Positions 30,524-40,184 of a DNA stretch of 64,000 nt are shown piece after piece (within the stretch, counting starts at the first letter, position 1; each line of letters opens with the position of its first letter). The notes below the pieces were generated by a model, which did no database searches, was not told the origin of the DNA, and was given only the letters and a program-made list of their open reading frames with translations. The DNA is from Luteibacter sp. Sphag1AF (GTDB lineage Bacteria; Pseudomonadota; Gammaproteobacteria; Xanthomonadales; Rhodanobacteraceae). The translations under genes and the position numbers were made by a program. The DNA lies in the NCBI RefSeq assembly GCF_014192715.1, contig NZ_JACHYH010000001.1:930001-994000 (forward strand). The letters are read 5' to 3'.

Positions 30524-32854
30524 TCAGAAGCTGTAGCGGGCCGATACGCTGACAGAGCGTCCCGGCATGGTCAGGCGTTGAATCTGTGCGGACGCCTGCT
30601 GCACGTCGTCCACACCGCCGCCCGTGGCGACATTGGCGAGCACACCGCCGTGCAGGCTGCCCCAATCCCAGTAGCGGCGATCAGCGATGTTGCTGACGCC
30701 GGCAGAAAGCTCCAGTGCAGGCAGCGGCGTCCAGTGCGCGTAGAAGTCCAGCGTCGCGTAGCCCGGTGCGGAGAATGCGGTCGGGTTATCCAGGCGATCT
30801 TTGCGCCGGACGCCCTTGCCGATCAGCTCCACGCCCCAGTTCCTGGCGTCATATGAAATGCCCAGCACGGCCGAGCCCGGGTCCACGCTGTTCAGCGGCG
30901 ACCAGCCGGCGGTGCCGTAGACCTGCTTGTCGCCCTTCGACGTGCTGAGGCTGCCTTCCAGCTTCCAGCCGGCAAGCGAGTCGTTCAGCGAGCCGAGGTT
31001 CAGACCACCGGTCGCCTCGGCGCCCTTGATGGTGACCTTCGGAAAATTCACGGCCTGCATGACGATGAACAGGTTCTGCTGGATGGCCCACTGCGGCCAC
31101 TGCGAACGGTCCAGGGTGTAACCGCCGTAGATGAAGTCCTTGTAGCGCGTGTAGTAGACATTGGCCGTGAAGTAGCCGATGTCACCCGTGCCGCGCAGGC
31201 CAAGTTCGACGCCGCGGCTGGTTTCCGGCTTCAACTGCGGATTGGGAACGATGCCGTACGCACGCGGCGTACCCCAGGCCACGGCCAGCTCGCTGTACAG
31301 CGGCGGACGGAAGCCCTGCGAATACTGAGCGTAAGCGCTCAGGCCATCAGTAACCGCATATTCGACACCGAGCTTCGGCGAGATGCGGCTGTGCCGGACG
31401 TCACCCAGACCGCTCTGCGCGAACGAATTGTTGTAGTACGGATCGTTGGCGTCGGGCTTGAACGTATAGCGGTCCATGCGAACGCCCGGCGTCACGCGAA
31501 GACGTCCATCCATGAACGCCATCTCGTCCTGCGCGAAGATCGCGTAGCGATCGGTGTCATTCCTGGGGAAGAAGTTCAGCGGATAATTTTCGGGCATGTA
31601 CGGCGTACTGCTGGACACCATGCCGGTAGCAATGTTGCGTCCTTCACCGCCAAGCTGACCCGTGGGCGTGGTGCGTGACACTTCCACGCCGTAGGCGATG
31701 GTGTGCTCGACAGATCCGCCGGTCAGTGACTTGAAGACACTGAGCTTGCCGCCGAAAAGGCGCTCGTCAAGATTGCTCAGATACAGGCGGTCGTAAGTTG
31801 CGGCCCGCGACGGCACATAGGCCAGCGTGCGCGTCTGCGACTCGGTTTCCGTCTTCTGCCAGTACACGTTCCACTCGATGCGGTCGGCGAGCGCGGTGTC
31901 CAGATTCTTGTAGCGTTGTTCGAACGACGCGCGAATGCGCGAGGCACGGTCTTGCGCACGGTCATCAAGCAGCCTGGTGGTACCGCCCGCCTGGTTCATC
32001 GCGCTGTAGATGTGCGTGTTGTTCTCGTTGCGAAAAAGGTCGACGGTGAAGCGGTCTTCGCGACCGGATGCCGCGGTGTGCACGTACTTGCCGAGCACGC
32101 TGTTGGTGGTAGACGTCATCGGGTCCGGACGCGTGCGCAGATAATTGGTGGTGTCGACATCACCCTTGTTGTTCAGCGCGTTGGCTTCGCGATGATTGGC
32201 CACGAACACCACACCGTTGGTCTTGTCGCCACCGGCCAGCGTCAGCGACGTGCCGAGCCCGCGGTCGGCGCTGTTGTACTGCTCTTTCACCGACACATAG
32301 GTGTCGCGACCGTCGTGCAGATAGTCGATGGGATCGCGCGTCACATAGCGCACGGTGCCTGCAAGTGCGTCGGACGGGTCCAGTGCGGAGGCCGGGCCGC
32401 GCACGATTTCCACACTCTTTACCGAGTCCAGATCCACGAAGTCGCGACCGGCGCGCATGCCGGTGGTGGAGAAGCCAAAGGAGTTCGCCGCCGACACGCC
32501 GTCGGTCTGAATATTGACGCGATTGCCGTCCAGGCCACGGATGCTGAAGCCATCGAGACCCCAGCGCCCTGCCGTACCCACGGCAGATACGCCGGGCTCA
32601 TAGCGCACCAGATCACGAATGTCGGTAACCAGATGGCGATCCATCGTCTCCCGGTCGATGACCGACACGGTGGCCGGCACATCGAAGCGGAAGGCCGAAC
32701 CAATGGCGGTAACGGTGACGCGCGGGAGCTGCTGGGTGTCGTCAGTGGACGGCGCGGCAGGCGCGGAAGCAACGGCAACATCGGCCGCGTGCGCGGATAC
32801 GGCGCATCCGAGCGCCGCGCAGATGAGCGCGGCGAGAGAGGTTTTCTGGAACAC
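30524..32854 (-). CDS. TonB-dependent haem/haemoglobin outer-membrane receptor
   Basis: A 776-residue outer-membrane receptor. Signal peptide (MFQKTSLAALICAALGCAVSAHA), a TonB-box-like RVTVTA, the plug domain (ETMDRHLVTDIRDLVRYEPGV, FSIRGLDGNRV, VEIVRGPASAL), then a 22-strand barrel ending ...GRSVSVSARYSF. The pair of haem-receptor boxes is recognisable as YSQGFRPPLYSEL and NPQLKPETS. The conserved His that lies between these boxes in HemR-type receptors is not present here. Translation starts at GTG 32854 behind AAGGAAG. First gene of the receptor-hmuS-hmuT-hmuU-hmuV operon, preceded by a Fur-like promoter. Confidence 0.92.
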   Translation of the reverse strand: MFQKTSLAALICAALGCAVSAHAADVAVASAPAAPSTDDTQQLPRVTVTAIGSAFRFDVPATVSVIDRETMDRHLVTDIRDLVRYEPGVSAVGTAGRWGLDGFSIRGLDGNRVNIQTDGVSAANSFGFSTTGMRAGRDFVDLDSVKSVEIVRGPASALDPSDALAGTVRYVTRDPIDYLHDGRDTYVSVKEQYNSADRGLGTSLTLAGGDKTNGVVFVANHREANALNNKGDVDTTNYLRTRPDPMTSTTNSVLGKYVHTAASGREDRFTVDLFRNENNTHIYSAMNQAGGTTRLLDDRAQDRASRIRASFEQRYKNLDTALADRIEWNVYWQKTETESQTRTLAYVPSRAATYDRLYLSNLDERLFGGKLSVFKSLTGGSVEHTIAYGVEVSRTTPTGQLGGEGRNIATGMVSSSTPYMPENYPLNFFPRNDTDRYAIFAQDEMAFMDGRLRVTPGVRMDRYTFKPDANDPYYNNSFAQSGLGDVRHSRISPKLGVEYAVTDGLSAYAQYSQGFRPPLYSELAVAWGTPRAYGIVPNPQLKPETSRGVELGLRGTGDIGYFTANVYYTRYKDFIYGGYTLDRSQWPQWAIQQNLFIVMQAVNFPKVTIKGAEATGGLNLGSLNDSLAGWKLEGSLSTSKGDKQVYGTAGWSPLNSVDPGSAVLGISYDARNWGVELIGKGVRRKDRLDNPTAFSAPGYATLDFYAHWTPLPALELSAGVSNIADRRYWDWGSLHGGVLANVATGGGVDDVQQASAQIQRLTMPGRSVSVSARYSF

Positions 32855-32984
32855 GGTACTTCCTTCGCATTTTCAGGCGCGCGCTCATATGGCGCGCATC
32901 GGGGCTTGCGAAGGAGGTCTGGCCTCCGGGCTGGCGACCGGTGATGGGGACAGGCGTCTTCACTTTCGTGGACGCCGCCCTCAC

Positions 32985-33013
32985 ATGGTATTGAGAACCA
33001 TTCCTATTTACAA
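32985..33013 (-). promoter_or_regulatory. Promoter of the hmu operon with embedded Fur-like box
   Basis: On the minus strand TTGTAA (33008-33013) and TACCAT (32985-32990) are separated by exactly 17 bases. The spacer plus flanks (32990-33008) matches the Fur consensus form AATGAGAATGATTCTCATT at 15 of 19 positions. A Fur-Fe dimer would cover the promoter, giving iron repression of haem uptake. The transcript would have a leader of about 120 bases before the receptor start. Confidence 0.7.
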
Positions 33014-33033
33014 CCGTCCCGGCGACGCACTTG

Positions 33034-34125
33034 TTACACGTCGATGCGACGCGTGCTTTCCGGATCGAAGAAATGCAGACGTTCCGGCGCGAAACCCAAA
33101 GACACATCGGTGCCCGGATGCACCACCGAATGCGGCGGCGCGCGCGACACCAGTTCACCACCGGCATAACGCATGTTGAGGAAGATCTCGTTGCCCACCG
33201 GCTCGACCACTTCCAGATGCGCGTGCAGGCGGCTTTCCACGTCGCCCGCACCGGCGAGCAGAAGATCTTCCGGACGAATGCCCGCAATGATCGGCTTGTT
33301 GATCCATGCGGCCAGAGCGTCCGCTTCCGTGCCGAGCTTCACGGTGCCTTCGGCCATCTCCAGCACCAGGCCGTCGGCGCGACGCAGCGTACCTCGGAAG
33401 AGGTTCATCGCCGGGCTGCCAAGGAAACCTGCAACGAACAGATTTGCCGGCTTGTTGTACAGATTCATCGGCGTATCCAGCTGCTGGATCACGCCGCCAT
33501 TCAACACGACAATACGCTGGCCGAGTGTCATCGCCTCGATCTGGTCGTGGGTGACGTAGATCATCGTGGCCCCGACGCGGCGATGAATGCGCGCAATTTC
33601 CACACGCGTGGAAAGACGCAGTTTGGCGTCCAGGTTCGACAGCGGTTCGTCCAGCAGAAACACCGCCGGATCACGCACCATCGCGCGTCCCAACGCCACG
33701 CGCTGACGCTGGCCGCCAGAAAGCGCGGCCGGCTTCGACGTCAGGCGCTCGTTGAGGCCCAGCATCTCGGAGGCTTCAGCCACGCGACGGTCGATTTCTT
33801 CCTTGGGCTGACCGCGCAGGCGAAGACCGAAGCCGAGGTTTTCACGCACCGTCATGTGCGGATACAGCGCGTAATTCTGGAACACCATCGCGATATCGCG
33901 ATCCTTCGGTGCCACATCGTTCACCACGCGGTCACCAATGCTCAGTTCGCCACCGGAGATGGATTCAAGGCCAGCGATCATGCGCAGCAATGTGGTCTTG
34001 CCACAGCCGGAGGGTCCGACGAGCACAAGCAGTTCGCCATCGGCGATCTCGAAGCTGGCCTCGGCGACGGCGACGTGCCCGTTCGGGTAAACCTTGCGTA
34101 CCTTGTCGAGCCGAACACCAGCCAT
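33034..34125 (-). CDS. Sugar ABC transporter ATP-binding protein (UgpC/MsmK/MalK type), orphan
   Basis: A 363-residue ABC ATPase with the C-terminal regulatory OB/TOBE extension of the CUT1 sugar-import class. Walker A GPSGCGKTT, Q-loop MVFQNYALYPHMTVREN, signature LSGGQRQR, Walker B VFLLDEPLSNLDAKLR and H-loop THD are present. The C-terminal half (AGIRPEDLLL..., LGFAPERLHFFDPES) is the TOBE region. ATG 34125 has GGAG seven bases upstream. No permease or binding protein gene is nearby, so it probably serves several dispersed sugar importers, as MsmK-type ATPases can. Divergent from glucokinase. Confidence 0.9.
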   Translation of the reverse strand: MAGVRLDKVRKVYPNGHVAVAEASFEIADGELLVLVGPSGCGKTTLLRMIAGLESISGGELSIGDRVVNDVAPKDRDIAMVFQNYALYPHMTVRENLGFGLRLRGQPKEEIDRRVAEASEMLGLNERLTSKPAALSGGQRQRVALGRAMVRDPAVFLLDEPLSNLDAKLRLSTRVEIARIHRRVGATMIYVTHDQIEAMTLGQRIVVLNGGVIQQLDTPMNLYNKPANLFVAGFLGSPAMNLFRGTLRRADGLVLEMAEGTVKLGTEADALAAWINKPIIAGIRPEDLLLAGAGDVESRLHAHLEVVEPVGNEIFLNMRYAGGELVSRAPPHSVVHPGTDVSLGFAPERLHFFDPESTRRIDV

Positions 34126-34237
34126 TTTCTTCTCCGTGGACGCGCGCGCTGCGCAACGCCATTGATCAATCGTCAACCCGTGGATGGCGGGCCATGGAAG
34201 ACCTGCCCTTTGCCGGGACAATCCGGTATTCTGCCGA

Positions 34238-34251
34238 TGTAATCGTTTACG
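34238..34251. promoter_or_regulatory. LacI/GalR-type operator candidate in the ATPase-glk intergenic region
   Basis: TGTAATCGTTTACG is an imperfect palindrome with the central CG typical of LacI-family operators (TGTAAACGTTTACA-like); five of seven half-site positions pair. On the minus strand it lies in the 17-base spacer of a weak promoter candidate, TTGGAC-N17-CAGAAT, that would serve the sugar ATPase gene. It could also act on glk. No LacI-family gene is in the window. Confidence 0.45.
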
Positions 34252-34388
34252 TCCAAGTGCTGGCTCCAGCAATCGTTCTTTGAAGCGGCCCTCGGACCCG
34301 CAAAGATGCGCCACCGGAAACTGTCACTAGACGTCAGCCCCCGCGCGAGGCACCCTTGCGGGCTCAGTGACATGACAGGTTCTTGATA

Positions 34389-35420
34389 ATGGCTAACGGT
34401 AGCGCTTCGGCGAAGACCCTGCTCGCCGATCTAGGCGGCACCAACGTTCGCTTCGGCATCGCCGATCCGTCCCTCGATCAGCCGCTTCTGCTCGACACTG
34501 TGAAGCGCTATCGCGTGAAGGACTACGAGTCGCTGACGCACGCTGCGCGCGAGTATTTCAAGGAAACCGGCCACAACGCCGATCGCGCCATCATCGCGGC
34601 CGCAGGTCGTATCGACGACGGTGAGACGGTCAAGGTCACCAACAATCCGTGGGCCATCTCGGCAAAGAAGACGGCGGCTGAGCTGGACCTGGAATGGGTC
34701 CATCTGGTCAACGATTTCGCGGCCCAGAGCATGGCCGTGATGCTGCTGAAGGGTCAGGACCAGGGCGGCACGGACCTCATCCAGGTCGGCTCCCCGCCCG
34801 TTCCGCGCATTGGCGCGACGGACGAACAGACCTTTGTGGTCGTGGGCCCGGGCACGGGTCTGGGCGTCGGTGGCCTGCTGATCCGTGGCGACAAGGTCAG
34901 CGTGTTGCAGACCGAGGGTGGCCATGCCGGCTTCGCGGCGCATACCGCCGAAGACATCGAGATTCTGAAAGTCCTGAACCTGCGCTACGGCCGCGTCTCG
35001 AATGAGCGCCTGATCTGCGGTCAGGGCCTCGTGAACCTGTATGAGTCCATCTGCCAGATTGCCGGCCAGAAGGCGGAAACGCTGACGCCGGAAGATGTGA
35101 CTGATCGTGCGAAGGATGAGTCCTGCGCCATGTGCGTGCGCGCCGTTGAAACCTTCGCGGGTATCTTTGGCAGCGTGGCAGGCGACCTCGTGCTGACGCT
35201 TGGCGCCTGGGACGGCGTGTACCTCACCGGCGGCATGATTCCCATCCTGCTGCCGTGGCTGGAGCGCGGTCACTTCCGTGAACGCTTCGAAGCCAAGGGC
35301 CGCTTCCGCGACACGATGGAGAAAGTGCCGACGCAAGCCATCATGAATCCGGAACCGGGCTTGGTGGGCGGCGCTGCACTGGCGGTGGTTGAATCGGGTC
35401 GGTCGCTGCTGAAGCGCTAA
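34389..35420 (+). CDS. glk: Glucokinase
   Basis: A 343-residue glucokinase of the bacterial Glk (ROK-independent) family; phosphorylates glucose with ATP to feed the Entner-Doudoroff and other routes. Phosphate-binding motif LLADLGGTNVRFG at residues 11-23, sugar-site stretch VTNNPWAISA and VHLVNDFAAQSMAV (catalytic Asp), adenosine motif VVGPGTGLGVGGL and EGGHAGFAAHTAEDIEIL are all present. ATG 34389 was preferred to the TTG at 34383. The divergent sugar-import ATPase and the operator candidate between them suggest co-regulation by a sugar-responsive repressor. Confidence 0.95.
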   Translation: MANGSASAKTLLADLGGTNVRFGIADPSLDQPLLLDTVKRYRVKDYESLTHAAREYFKETGHNADRAIIAAAGRIDDGETVKVTNNPWAISAKKTAAELDLEWVHLVNDFAAQSMAVMLLKGQDQGGTDLIQVGSPPVPRIGATDEQTFVVVGPGTGLGVGGLLIRGDKVSVLQTEGGHAGFAAHTAEDIEILKVLNLRYGRVSNERLICGQGLVNLYESICQIAGQKAETLTPEDVTDRAKDESCAMCVRAVETFAGIFGSVAGDLVLTLGAWDGVYLTGGMIPILLPWLERGHFRERFEAKGRFRDTMEKVPTQAIMNPEPGLVGGAALAVVESGRSLLKR

Positions 35421-35432
35421 GCCGGATCTTTC

Positions 35433-35462
35433 AGGATCGCGTCGCCATCGCGACGCGATCCT
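35433..35462 (+). terminator. Hairpin after glk
   Basis: A perfect 13-bp stem AGGATCGCGTCGC / GCGACGCGATCCT with a 4-base loop begins 13 bases after the glk stop. The T-run is weak (CTTCGG), so it may need Rho or act as a 3' stabiliser. It also separates the converging helicase gene. Confidence 0.6.
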
Positions 35463-35483
35463 TCGGTCATACGAACGAATCGC

Positions 35484-38400
35484 TTATTGCGCAGGCGCCA
35501 GCAAGGCGTCCAGATCGTTTTCGTCGAAGCTGAGTTTTTCGCGGCTTCCGCCGCCTTCCAGCACGGCTTCGGCAAGCTCCGCCTTGCGCGCTTTCAGTTC
35601 TTCGATGCGCTCCTCGACCGTGCCCGCCGTAATCAGGCGATACACAAACACCGGCTTGTCCTGACCGATGCGATGCGCGCGGTCGCTGGCCTGCGCTTCT
35701 GCGGCCGGATTCCACCACGGGTCGTAGTGGATCACGGTATCGGCGGCAGTAAGGTTGAGGCCCACGCCACCGGCTTTCAGCGACAGCAGGAACATCGGCA
35801 CGTCGCCATTCTGGAAGCGCTCAACCGGCTCGGCGCGATCACGCGTTTCGCCGGTCAGCATCACGTAGCTCAGGCGACGGCGATCCAGTTCGGAGGCAAT
35901 CAACTTCAGCATTTCGGTGAACTGACTGAACAGCAGCACGCGACGGCCTTCGGCCAGCAGGGCGGGCAGCATGTCCATCAGCAATTCGAACTTCGCCGAC
36001 TCGCGCACACCGCGCGCCGCTTCAAGCTTCACCAGGCGCGGATCACAGCAGACCTGACGGAGCTTCAGCAGTGCATCCAGCACCACGATGCCGCTGTGCG
36101 CGATGCCGCGCTGGGCAATAACCTCGCGCAATTCTTCAGCCAGGGACAACCGCAGGCTTTCGTAGAGGTCGCGCTGACGCGGCTCCATGACCACACGGCG
36201 GGTAATTTCAGTTTTTGCCGGGAGCTCCGAAGCCACCTGCCCCTTCGTGCGACGAAGGATGAACGGCGCGATGCGCCGGTTGAGGCGCTCCTGGCACTCC
36301 ACATCCTGCTGACGCTCGATGGGAATGCGGTAATGGCGGCGGAATGCACCCTCGTCGCCCAGCAAACCGGGCACGGCCAGATCGACCTGTGACCAAAGTT
36401 CGCCCAGATGATTTTCCAGCGGTGTGCCAGTGAGGCAGAGGCAACGCGGCGCCTGCAACGCAAGCAGCGCGCGCCGTGCCTGCGTGCGCGGATTCTTCAC
36501 CTGTTGCGCCTCGTCCAGCACGACCAGCGAGAACGGCTGCTTTTTCAGTGCCTCCACATCGCGCGGGAGCAACGCGTACGTGGTGAGGATGACGTCGTGT
36601 TCGGCGATGCGCGCAAAGGTTTCTGCGCGCTGCGGACCATGCAGCGCCAGCAGGCGCAGGTCCGGGGCAAAGCGCGCCACTTCGGCAACCCAGTTGGGTA
36701 CGAGGCTGGTAGGCACAACGACCAGTGCAGGCGCATTGAGCGAACCGCTTTCTTTCAGGGCCAGCAAATGCGTGATGAGCTGGAGCGTTTTGCCCAGGCC
36801 CATGTCGTCCGCCAGGACACCGCCCGTGCCGGCTTCGGCCAGAGCATTCATCCAGCGAAGGCCGTCGCGCTGATACGGGCGCAATTCGGCGCGCAGGCCG
36901 GCGGGCACCGCGTCACTGGCGCGCTCGGCCGCTTCGCGCAAGCGGCGGGTGAAACCACGCAGCCGCTCGGGCGCTTCGAATGAACCGCCCGAAGGCAGAG
37001 CCTGGGCGAGTTCTTCCAGGCGGCCTGCCTGTACACGCGGCAGATGCAGTTGCTGACGCGGCTTTTCCAGATACTCGGCCAGCGGCGCCAGCAGGCCGCG
37101 AAGCTCTTTCAGGCGCACGGGTACGCGGCGACGCTCATCGACCGGGGCATACCAGACGGAGTCTTCCGCCTCGTTGGGGGCGGGACTGAGACTGAGCTGG
37201 TGCTCAGCCAAAGCCTGCGCCACGGCGGGCAAAAGGTTGACCCGCTGCCCTTCGACCTCGATGCCGATTTCCAGATCGAACGCCTGATCCTTGTCGTCCT
37301 CCGCCGCGCGTCCGTACCAGTGAACAGGACCTTCCAGCACTTCGAACGGAAAACTCGGCGCGTACTCCAGCACAAAGCCGTCCGCTTCCAGCTTCGGACG
37401 CAGTGCCAGCCACCGGGCGGGCGTGTTCACTTCCAGCGCACCGGCATAGCCTTTGCCAGGAAACAACCACGCATCGTCGGGAAGCGTATCGGCCATGTCC
37501 CAGGGAAGGCCCTCGGTATCCACGGCGGGATTGAGGCCGGCGGATTCCAGATGCTCCATCGACGCCAGTTCTTCGGCGCGACGGCGGGTGATTTCATGCA
37601 GCGTGCCGTTGCGCACGCGGCGCACCAGCGGCTCGCCCCCGCGACCGGGCAGGCGCTCGCCTGCGTAATCGAAGGCCAGCCGCCCATAGGCCAGTGGCGG
37701 CGTGCCTGCCGCCAGGCGCGCGTGACGGGTCAATGCGTGCAGCACCAACACCGGACGCGGCGAAAGCTCAGCGCGGCGCATGTCCTCGAACACCTGAGGC
37801 GCCGGCATGCGCTCGGACAGTGCCGTGCGCGCCAGCGTGCTGCGGAAGATGCCGCTGTTTTCCGGCGGTAGCGCGGGGAGGTCCAGCCACTCACTTTCTT
37901 CCGGCGCGCCGTCCAGCTGACCGACTTCGGCATGTTCGGCGTCCAGAAACCACAGAGCACCCACGCGAAGCAGGCGCTGACTGGCCGGCACCACAGGCAC
38001 CAGCTTCTGGCTGCCGTCCTTTTCCAGATTCCAGCGCCAGCTCAGCGCATGCGCCTTGCCGTGCGACAGATGCAGGCCGGCCACTCCGCCAAAGAAGCAG
38101 GGCGCGGTGTCGAGAATTTCGGTCAGCAGCGAGTCGCCCAGTGCTCCCGCAAAACGGGCGTAGGTCCGGCTTTTGCGCAGGGTCTGCGGCAGCCCCAGCA
38201 CCGTGGCGGCGAGGCGCTGTTCAATGGGGGTCAGCAGGGACTGGAGCAGATGCTTGCTGTCCAGCGGCGTCGGTCGCGTATAGCGGCCTTCGCCCGCGAC
38301 GGTCAGCAGGACGGGCGCTACATCGAGGTGAGCCGATGGCTCGTGGTCGTCGTTGACCGCCTCCAGGAAGAACCCCAGCACCACCCTGTCGGCCACGCGA

Positions 38401-38504
38401 GCAGCCGTCGGCGCTTCCAATGCCTTTCGCCAGGCCGCAGGCAGAGATTCCGCCTGTCCGGCCGAGGCATCAAACCGACTCCGTTTGTCGTCCGGCTGGT
38501 GCAT
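35484..38504 (-). CDS. SNF2/Swi2-family ATP-dependent helicase (RapA/HepA-like superfamily 2)
   Basis: A 1006-residue SF2 translocase. The N-terminal ~530 residues form a bacterial SNF2-associated region without a recognisable fold; I see no Cys/His SWIM zinc finger, which many bacterial homologues carry. The helicase core runs from LRPYQRDGLRWMNALAEAG. Motif I is ADDMGLGKT, Ia is VVVPTSLVPNW, II is VLDEAQ, III is LTGTPLEN, IV-V include LLFSQFTEM and LLSLKAGGVGLNLT, and VI is ASDRAHRIGQ. Such enzymes remodel protein-DNA or RNA polymerase complexes; the cellular role of this one is unknown. ATG 38504 is used; no strong ribosome site. Confidence 0.92.
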   Translation of the reverse strand: MHQPDDKRSRFDASAGQAESLPAAWRKALEAPTAARVADRVVLGFFLEAVNDDHEPSAHLDVAPVLLTVAGEGRYTRPTPLDSKHLLQSLLTPIEQRLAATVLGLPQTLRKSRTYARFAGALGDSLLTEILDTAPCFFGGVAGLHLSHGKAHALSWRWNLEKDGSQKLVPVVPASQRLLRVGALWFLDAEHAEVGQLDGAPEESEWLDLPALPPENSGIFRSTLARTALSERMPAPQVFEDMRRAELSPRPVLVLHALTRHARLAAGTPPLAYGRLAFDYAGERLPGRGGEPLVRRVRNGTLHEITRRRAEELASMEHLESAGLNPAVDTEGLPWDMADTLPDDAWLFPGKGYAGALEVNTPARWLALRPKLEADGFVLEYAPSFPFEVLEGPVHWYGRAAEDDKDQAFDLEIGIEVEGQRVNLLPAVAQALAEHQLSLSPAPNEAEDSVWYAPVDERRRVPVRLKELRGLLAPLAEYLEKPRQQLHLPRVQAGRLEELAQALPSGGSFEAPERLRGFTRRLREAAERASDAVPAGLRAELRPYQRDGLRWMNALAEAGTGGVLADDMGLGKTLQLITHLLALKESGSLNAPALVVVPTSLVPNWVAEVARFAPDLRLLALHGPQRAETFARIAEHDVILTTYALLPRDVEALKKQPFSLVVLDEAQQVKNPRTQARRALLALQAPRCLCLTGTPLENHLGELWSQVDLAVPGLLGDEGAFRRHYRIPIERQQDVECQERLNRRIAPFILRRTKGQVASELPAKTEITRRVVMEPRQRDLYESLRLSLAEELREVIAQRGIAHSGIVVLDALLKLRQVCCDPRLVKLEAARGVRESAKFELLMDMLPALLAEGRRVLLFSQFTEMLKLIASELDRRRLSYVMLTGETRDRAEPVERFQNGDVPMFLLSLKAGGVGLNLTAADTVIHYDPWWNPAAEAQASDRAHRIGQDKPVFVYRLITAGTVEERIEELKARKAELAEAVLEGGGSREKLSFDENDLDALLAPAQ

Positions 38505-38606
38505 CCGTTTCGATCCGCCTGCGCGACCAAAACAGGAAGCTTAGCAGGGGCGAGCTCGAAGACTTGTAGGACTATTTCCTGTTTTGGCCCTTCCGGAACG
38601 GAAAGG

Positions 38607-38641
38607 TTCAGCGACGCCGGAGCTCGTCCGGCGTCGCTGAA
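38607..38641 (-). terminator. Terminator-like hairpin after secB-gpsA
   Basis: A perfect 15-bp stem TTCAGCGACGCCGGA / TCCGGCGTCGCTGAA with a 5-base loop lies just past the gpsA stop. Read on the minus strand it is followed by CCTTTCC, a weak T-run. Confidence 0.65.
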
Positions 38642-38645
38642 GGCC

Positions 38646-39683
38646 TCAGGAGCGGGACGATCCGAACAGATCGACCGGATATTCAGGCTTGCGCTCACGC
38701 GCCATGAGGGTACGCAGCCCCTCCACCGGGGTGACGTCTCCGTGCAGCACGGAGCGGACGCCAGCGGCGATGGGCAGATCCAGCTGGTGCTTGGCGGCCA
38801 GACGGGCCACCTCGTCAGCCGTAACCACGCTTTCCACGACCTGACCGATCTCGCGGACGGCCTGATCCATGGGAATGCCCCGACCGAGGGCGAGGCCCAG
38901 GCGGCGGTTTCGCGACAGGTCGCCCGTGCAGGTCAGGACCAGATCACCGAGACCGGCCAGGCCCATCAACGTTTCCGCCCGGGCACCGAGAGCCACGCCG
39001 AGGCGCAGCATCTCGTTCATTCCACGCGTGATGAGACCCGCACGTGCATTAAGCCCAAGCTCCATGCCATCAGCCACGCCCGTGGCGACCGCAAGCACGT
39101 TTTTCATTGCGCCACCGAGCTCCGCTCCCAGGATGTCGCTGCCCGTGTAAGCGCGGAAATTCGGCGCATGCAGCATGGTGGCGAGCTGGTGAGCGAAGTC
39201 GGATTCGTCCGAATGCACGGTCACCGCACTGGGCAGTCCTGCTGCCACTTCCCGCGCAAACGACGGCCCCGTGACCACGGCGGCCGCGCGACCCGGCAGT
39301 TTCTCGTGCACCACTTCGTGCAGGAAGCGGCCCGTGCCCGTCTCGAAACCCTTGGTGGCCCACGAGATGGAAGCACCTTCGTCCAGCAAGGGCGCAATCT
39401 CGTCCAGCATGGACGCGAAGGCGTGACTGGGAACGACGATGAGCACCACGCCGGCACCGCGAAGTGCCTTGGCCAGGTCCGGCTCGTAAGTCAGCTCGGG
39501 CGGCAGGTCCAGATCCGGCAAATACCGGGCATTTCGGCCGGTTTCTGCCATCGCGGCCAACGCTGCGGCATCGCGCCCCCACAGCCTCGTTGGCACGTTG
39601 TTACGTGCCAGCAAGGCGGCGAGCGCGGTCCCCCACGAGCCGGCGCCGAGAACGGCGACGACGGGATGAGCGGCGGTGGTCAT
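38646..39683 (-). CDS. gpsA: Glycerol-3-phosphate dehydrogenase [NAD(P)+]
   Basis: A 345-residue biosynthetic enzyme reducing dihydroxyacetone phosphate to sn-glycerol-3-phosphate for phospholipid synthesis. The Rossmann motif [13 protein letters not shown] is at residues 10-22, the substrate region [20 protein letters not shown] carries the catalytic Lys, and [21 protein letters not shown] is the GpsA signature. The start is three bases after the secB stop with no separate ribosome site, so it is translationally coupled, as in enterobacterial secB-gpsA. Its product is the substrate of PlsB encoded at 58.4 kb. Confidence 0.97.
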   Translation of the reverse strand: MTTAAHPVVAVLGAGSWGTALAALLARNNVPTRLWGRDAAALAAMAETGRNARYLPDLDLPPELTYEPDLAKALRGAGVVLIVVPSHAFASMLDEIAPLLDEGASISWATKGFETGTGRFLHEVVHEKLPGRAAAVVTGPSFAREVAAGLPSAVTVHSDESDFAHQLATMLHAPNFRAYTGSDILGAELGGAMKNVLAVATGVADGMELGLNARAGLITRGMNEMLRLGVALGARAETLMGLAGLGDLVLTCTGDLSRNRRLGLALGRGIPMDQAVREIGQVVESVVTADEVARLAAKHQLDLPIAAGVRSVLHGDVTPVEGLRTLMARERKPEYPVDLFGSSRS

Positions 39684-39686
39684 GGA

Positions 39687-40184
39687 TCAGCTGTTGAGCG
39701 TGCGCGGTTCTTCGCTGCCGCCAACGGCCTGGGTGCGCTGCTGTTCGGCATACAGGGCGTCGAAGTTGATCGGCTGAAGCAGGAACGGGGGGAAACCGCC
39801 TTCCTGGATCATCGAGGACACCATCTGGCGGCCGTACGGGAACAGCAGGTTCGGGCAGTAGCTGCCGAGGATGCCGTCGCGGTCTTCATCGCTGAAGCCG
39901 GCGATGCCGAAGATGCCTGCCTGGTGGACTTCCGCCAGATATGCAGTGCGCTCGCCGAGGTTGCAGGTCAGCGTGAGGCTGAGCACCACTTCGTACATGT
40001 CGCCGCCGATATCGGTGGCCTTGTGACCGAGGTTCAGCTGGACCTGCGGCTGCTGCTCGTTATCGCCCATTTCCTGGAAGATCTGAGGCGCGTTGGGCGC
40101 CTCGAACGACGCGTCCTTTACGTAGATCTTCTGCAGCACGAGCTGCGGCTGGCCTGCCTGGCCGTTTGCGTTGATCTCTGCCAT
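39687..40184 (-). CDS. secB: Protein-export chaperone SecB
   Basis: A 165-residue cytosolic chaperone that keeps precursor proteins unfolded for SecA. Recognised by LVLQKIYVKDASFEAPNAPQIF, YEVVLSLTLTC and the C-terminal QEGGFPPFLLQPINFDALY. The acidic loop that contacts the SecA zinc motif lies near FSDEDRDGILG. AAGGGG stands at normal distance before ATG 40184. First gene of the secB-gpsA pair. Confidence 0.97.
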   Translation of the reverse strand: MAEINANGQAGQPQLVLQKIYVKDASFEAPNAPQIFQEMGDNEQQPQVQLNLGHKATDIGGDMYEVVLSLTLTCNLGERTAYLAEVHQAGIFGIAGFSDEDRDGILGSYCPNLLFPYGRQMVSSMIQEGGFPPFLLQPINFDALYAEQQRTQAVGGSEEPRTLNS

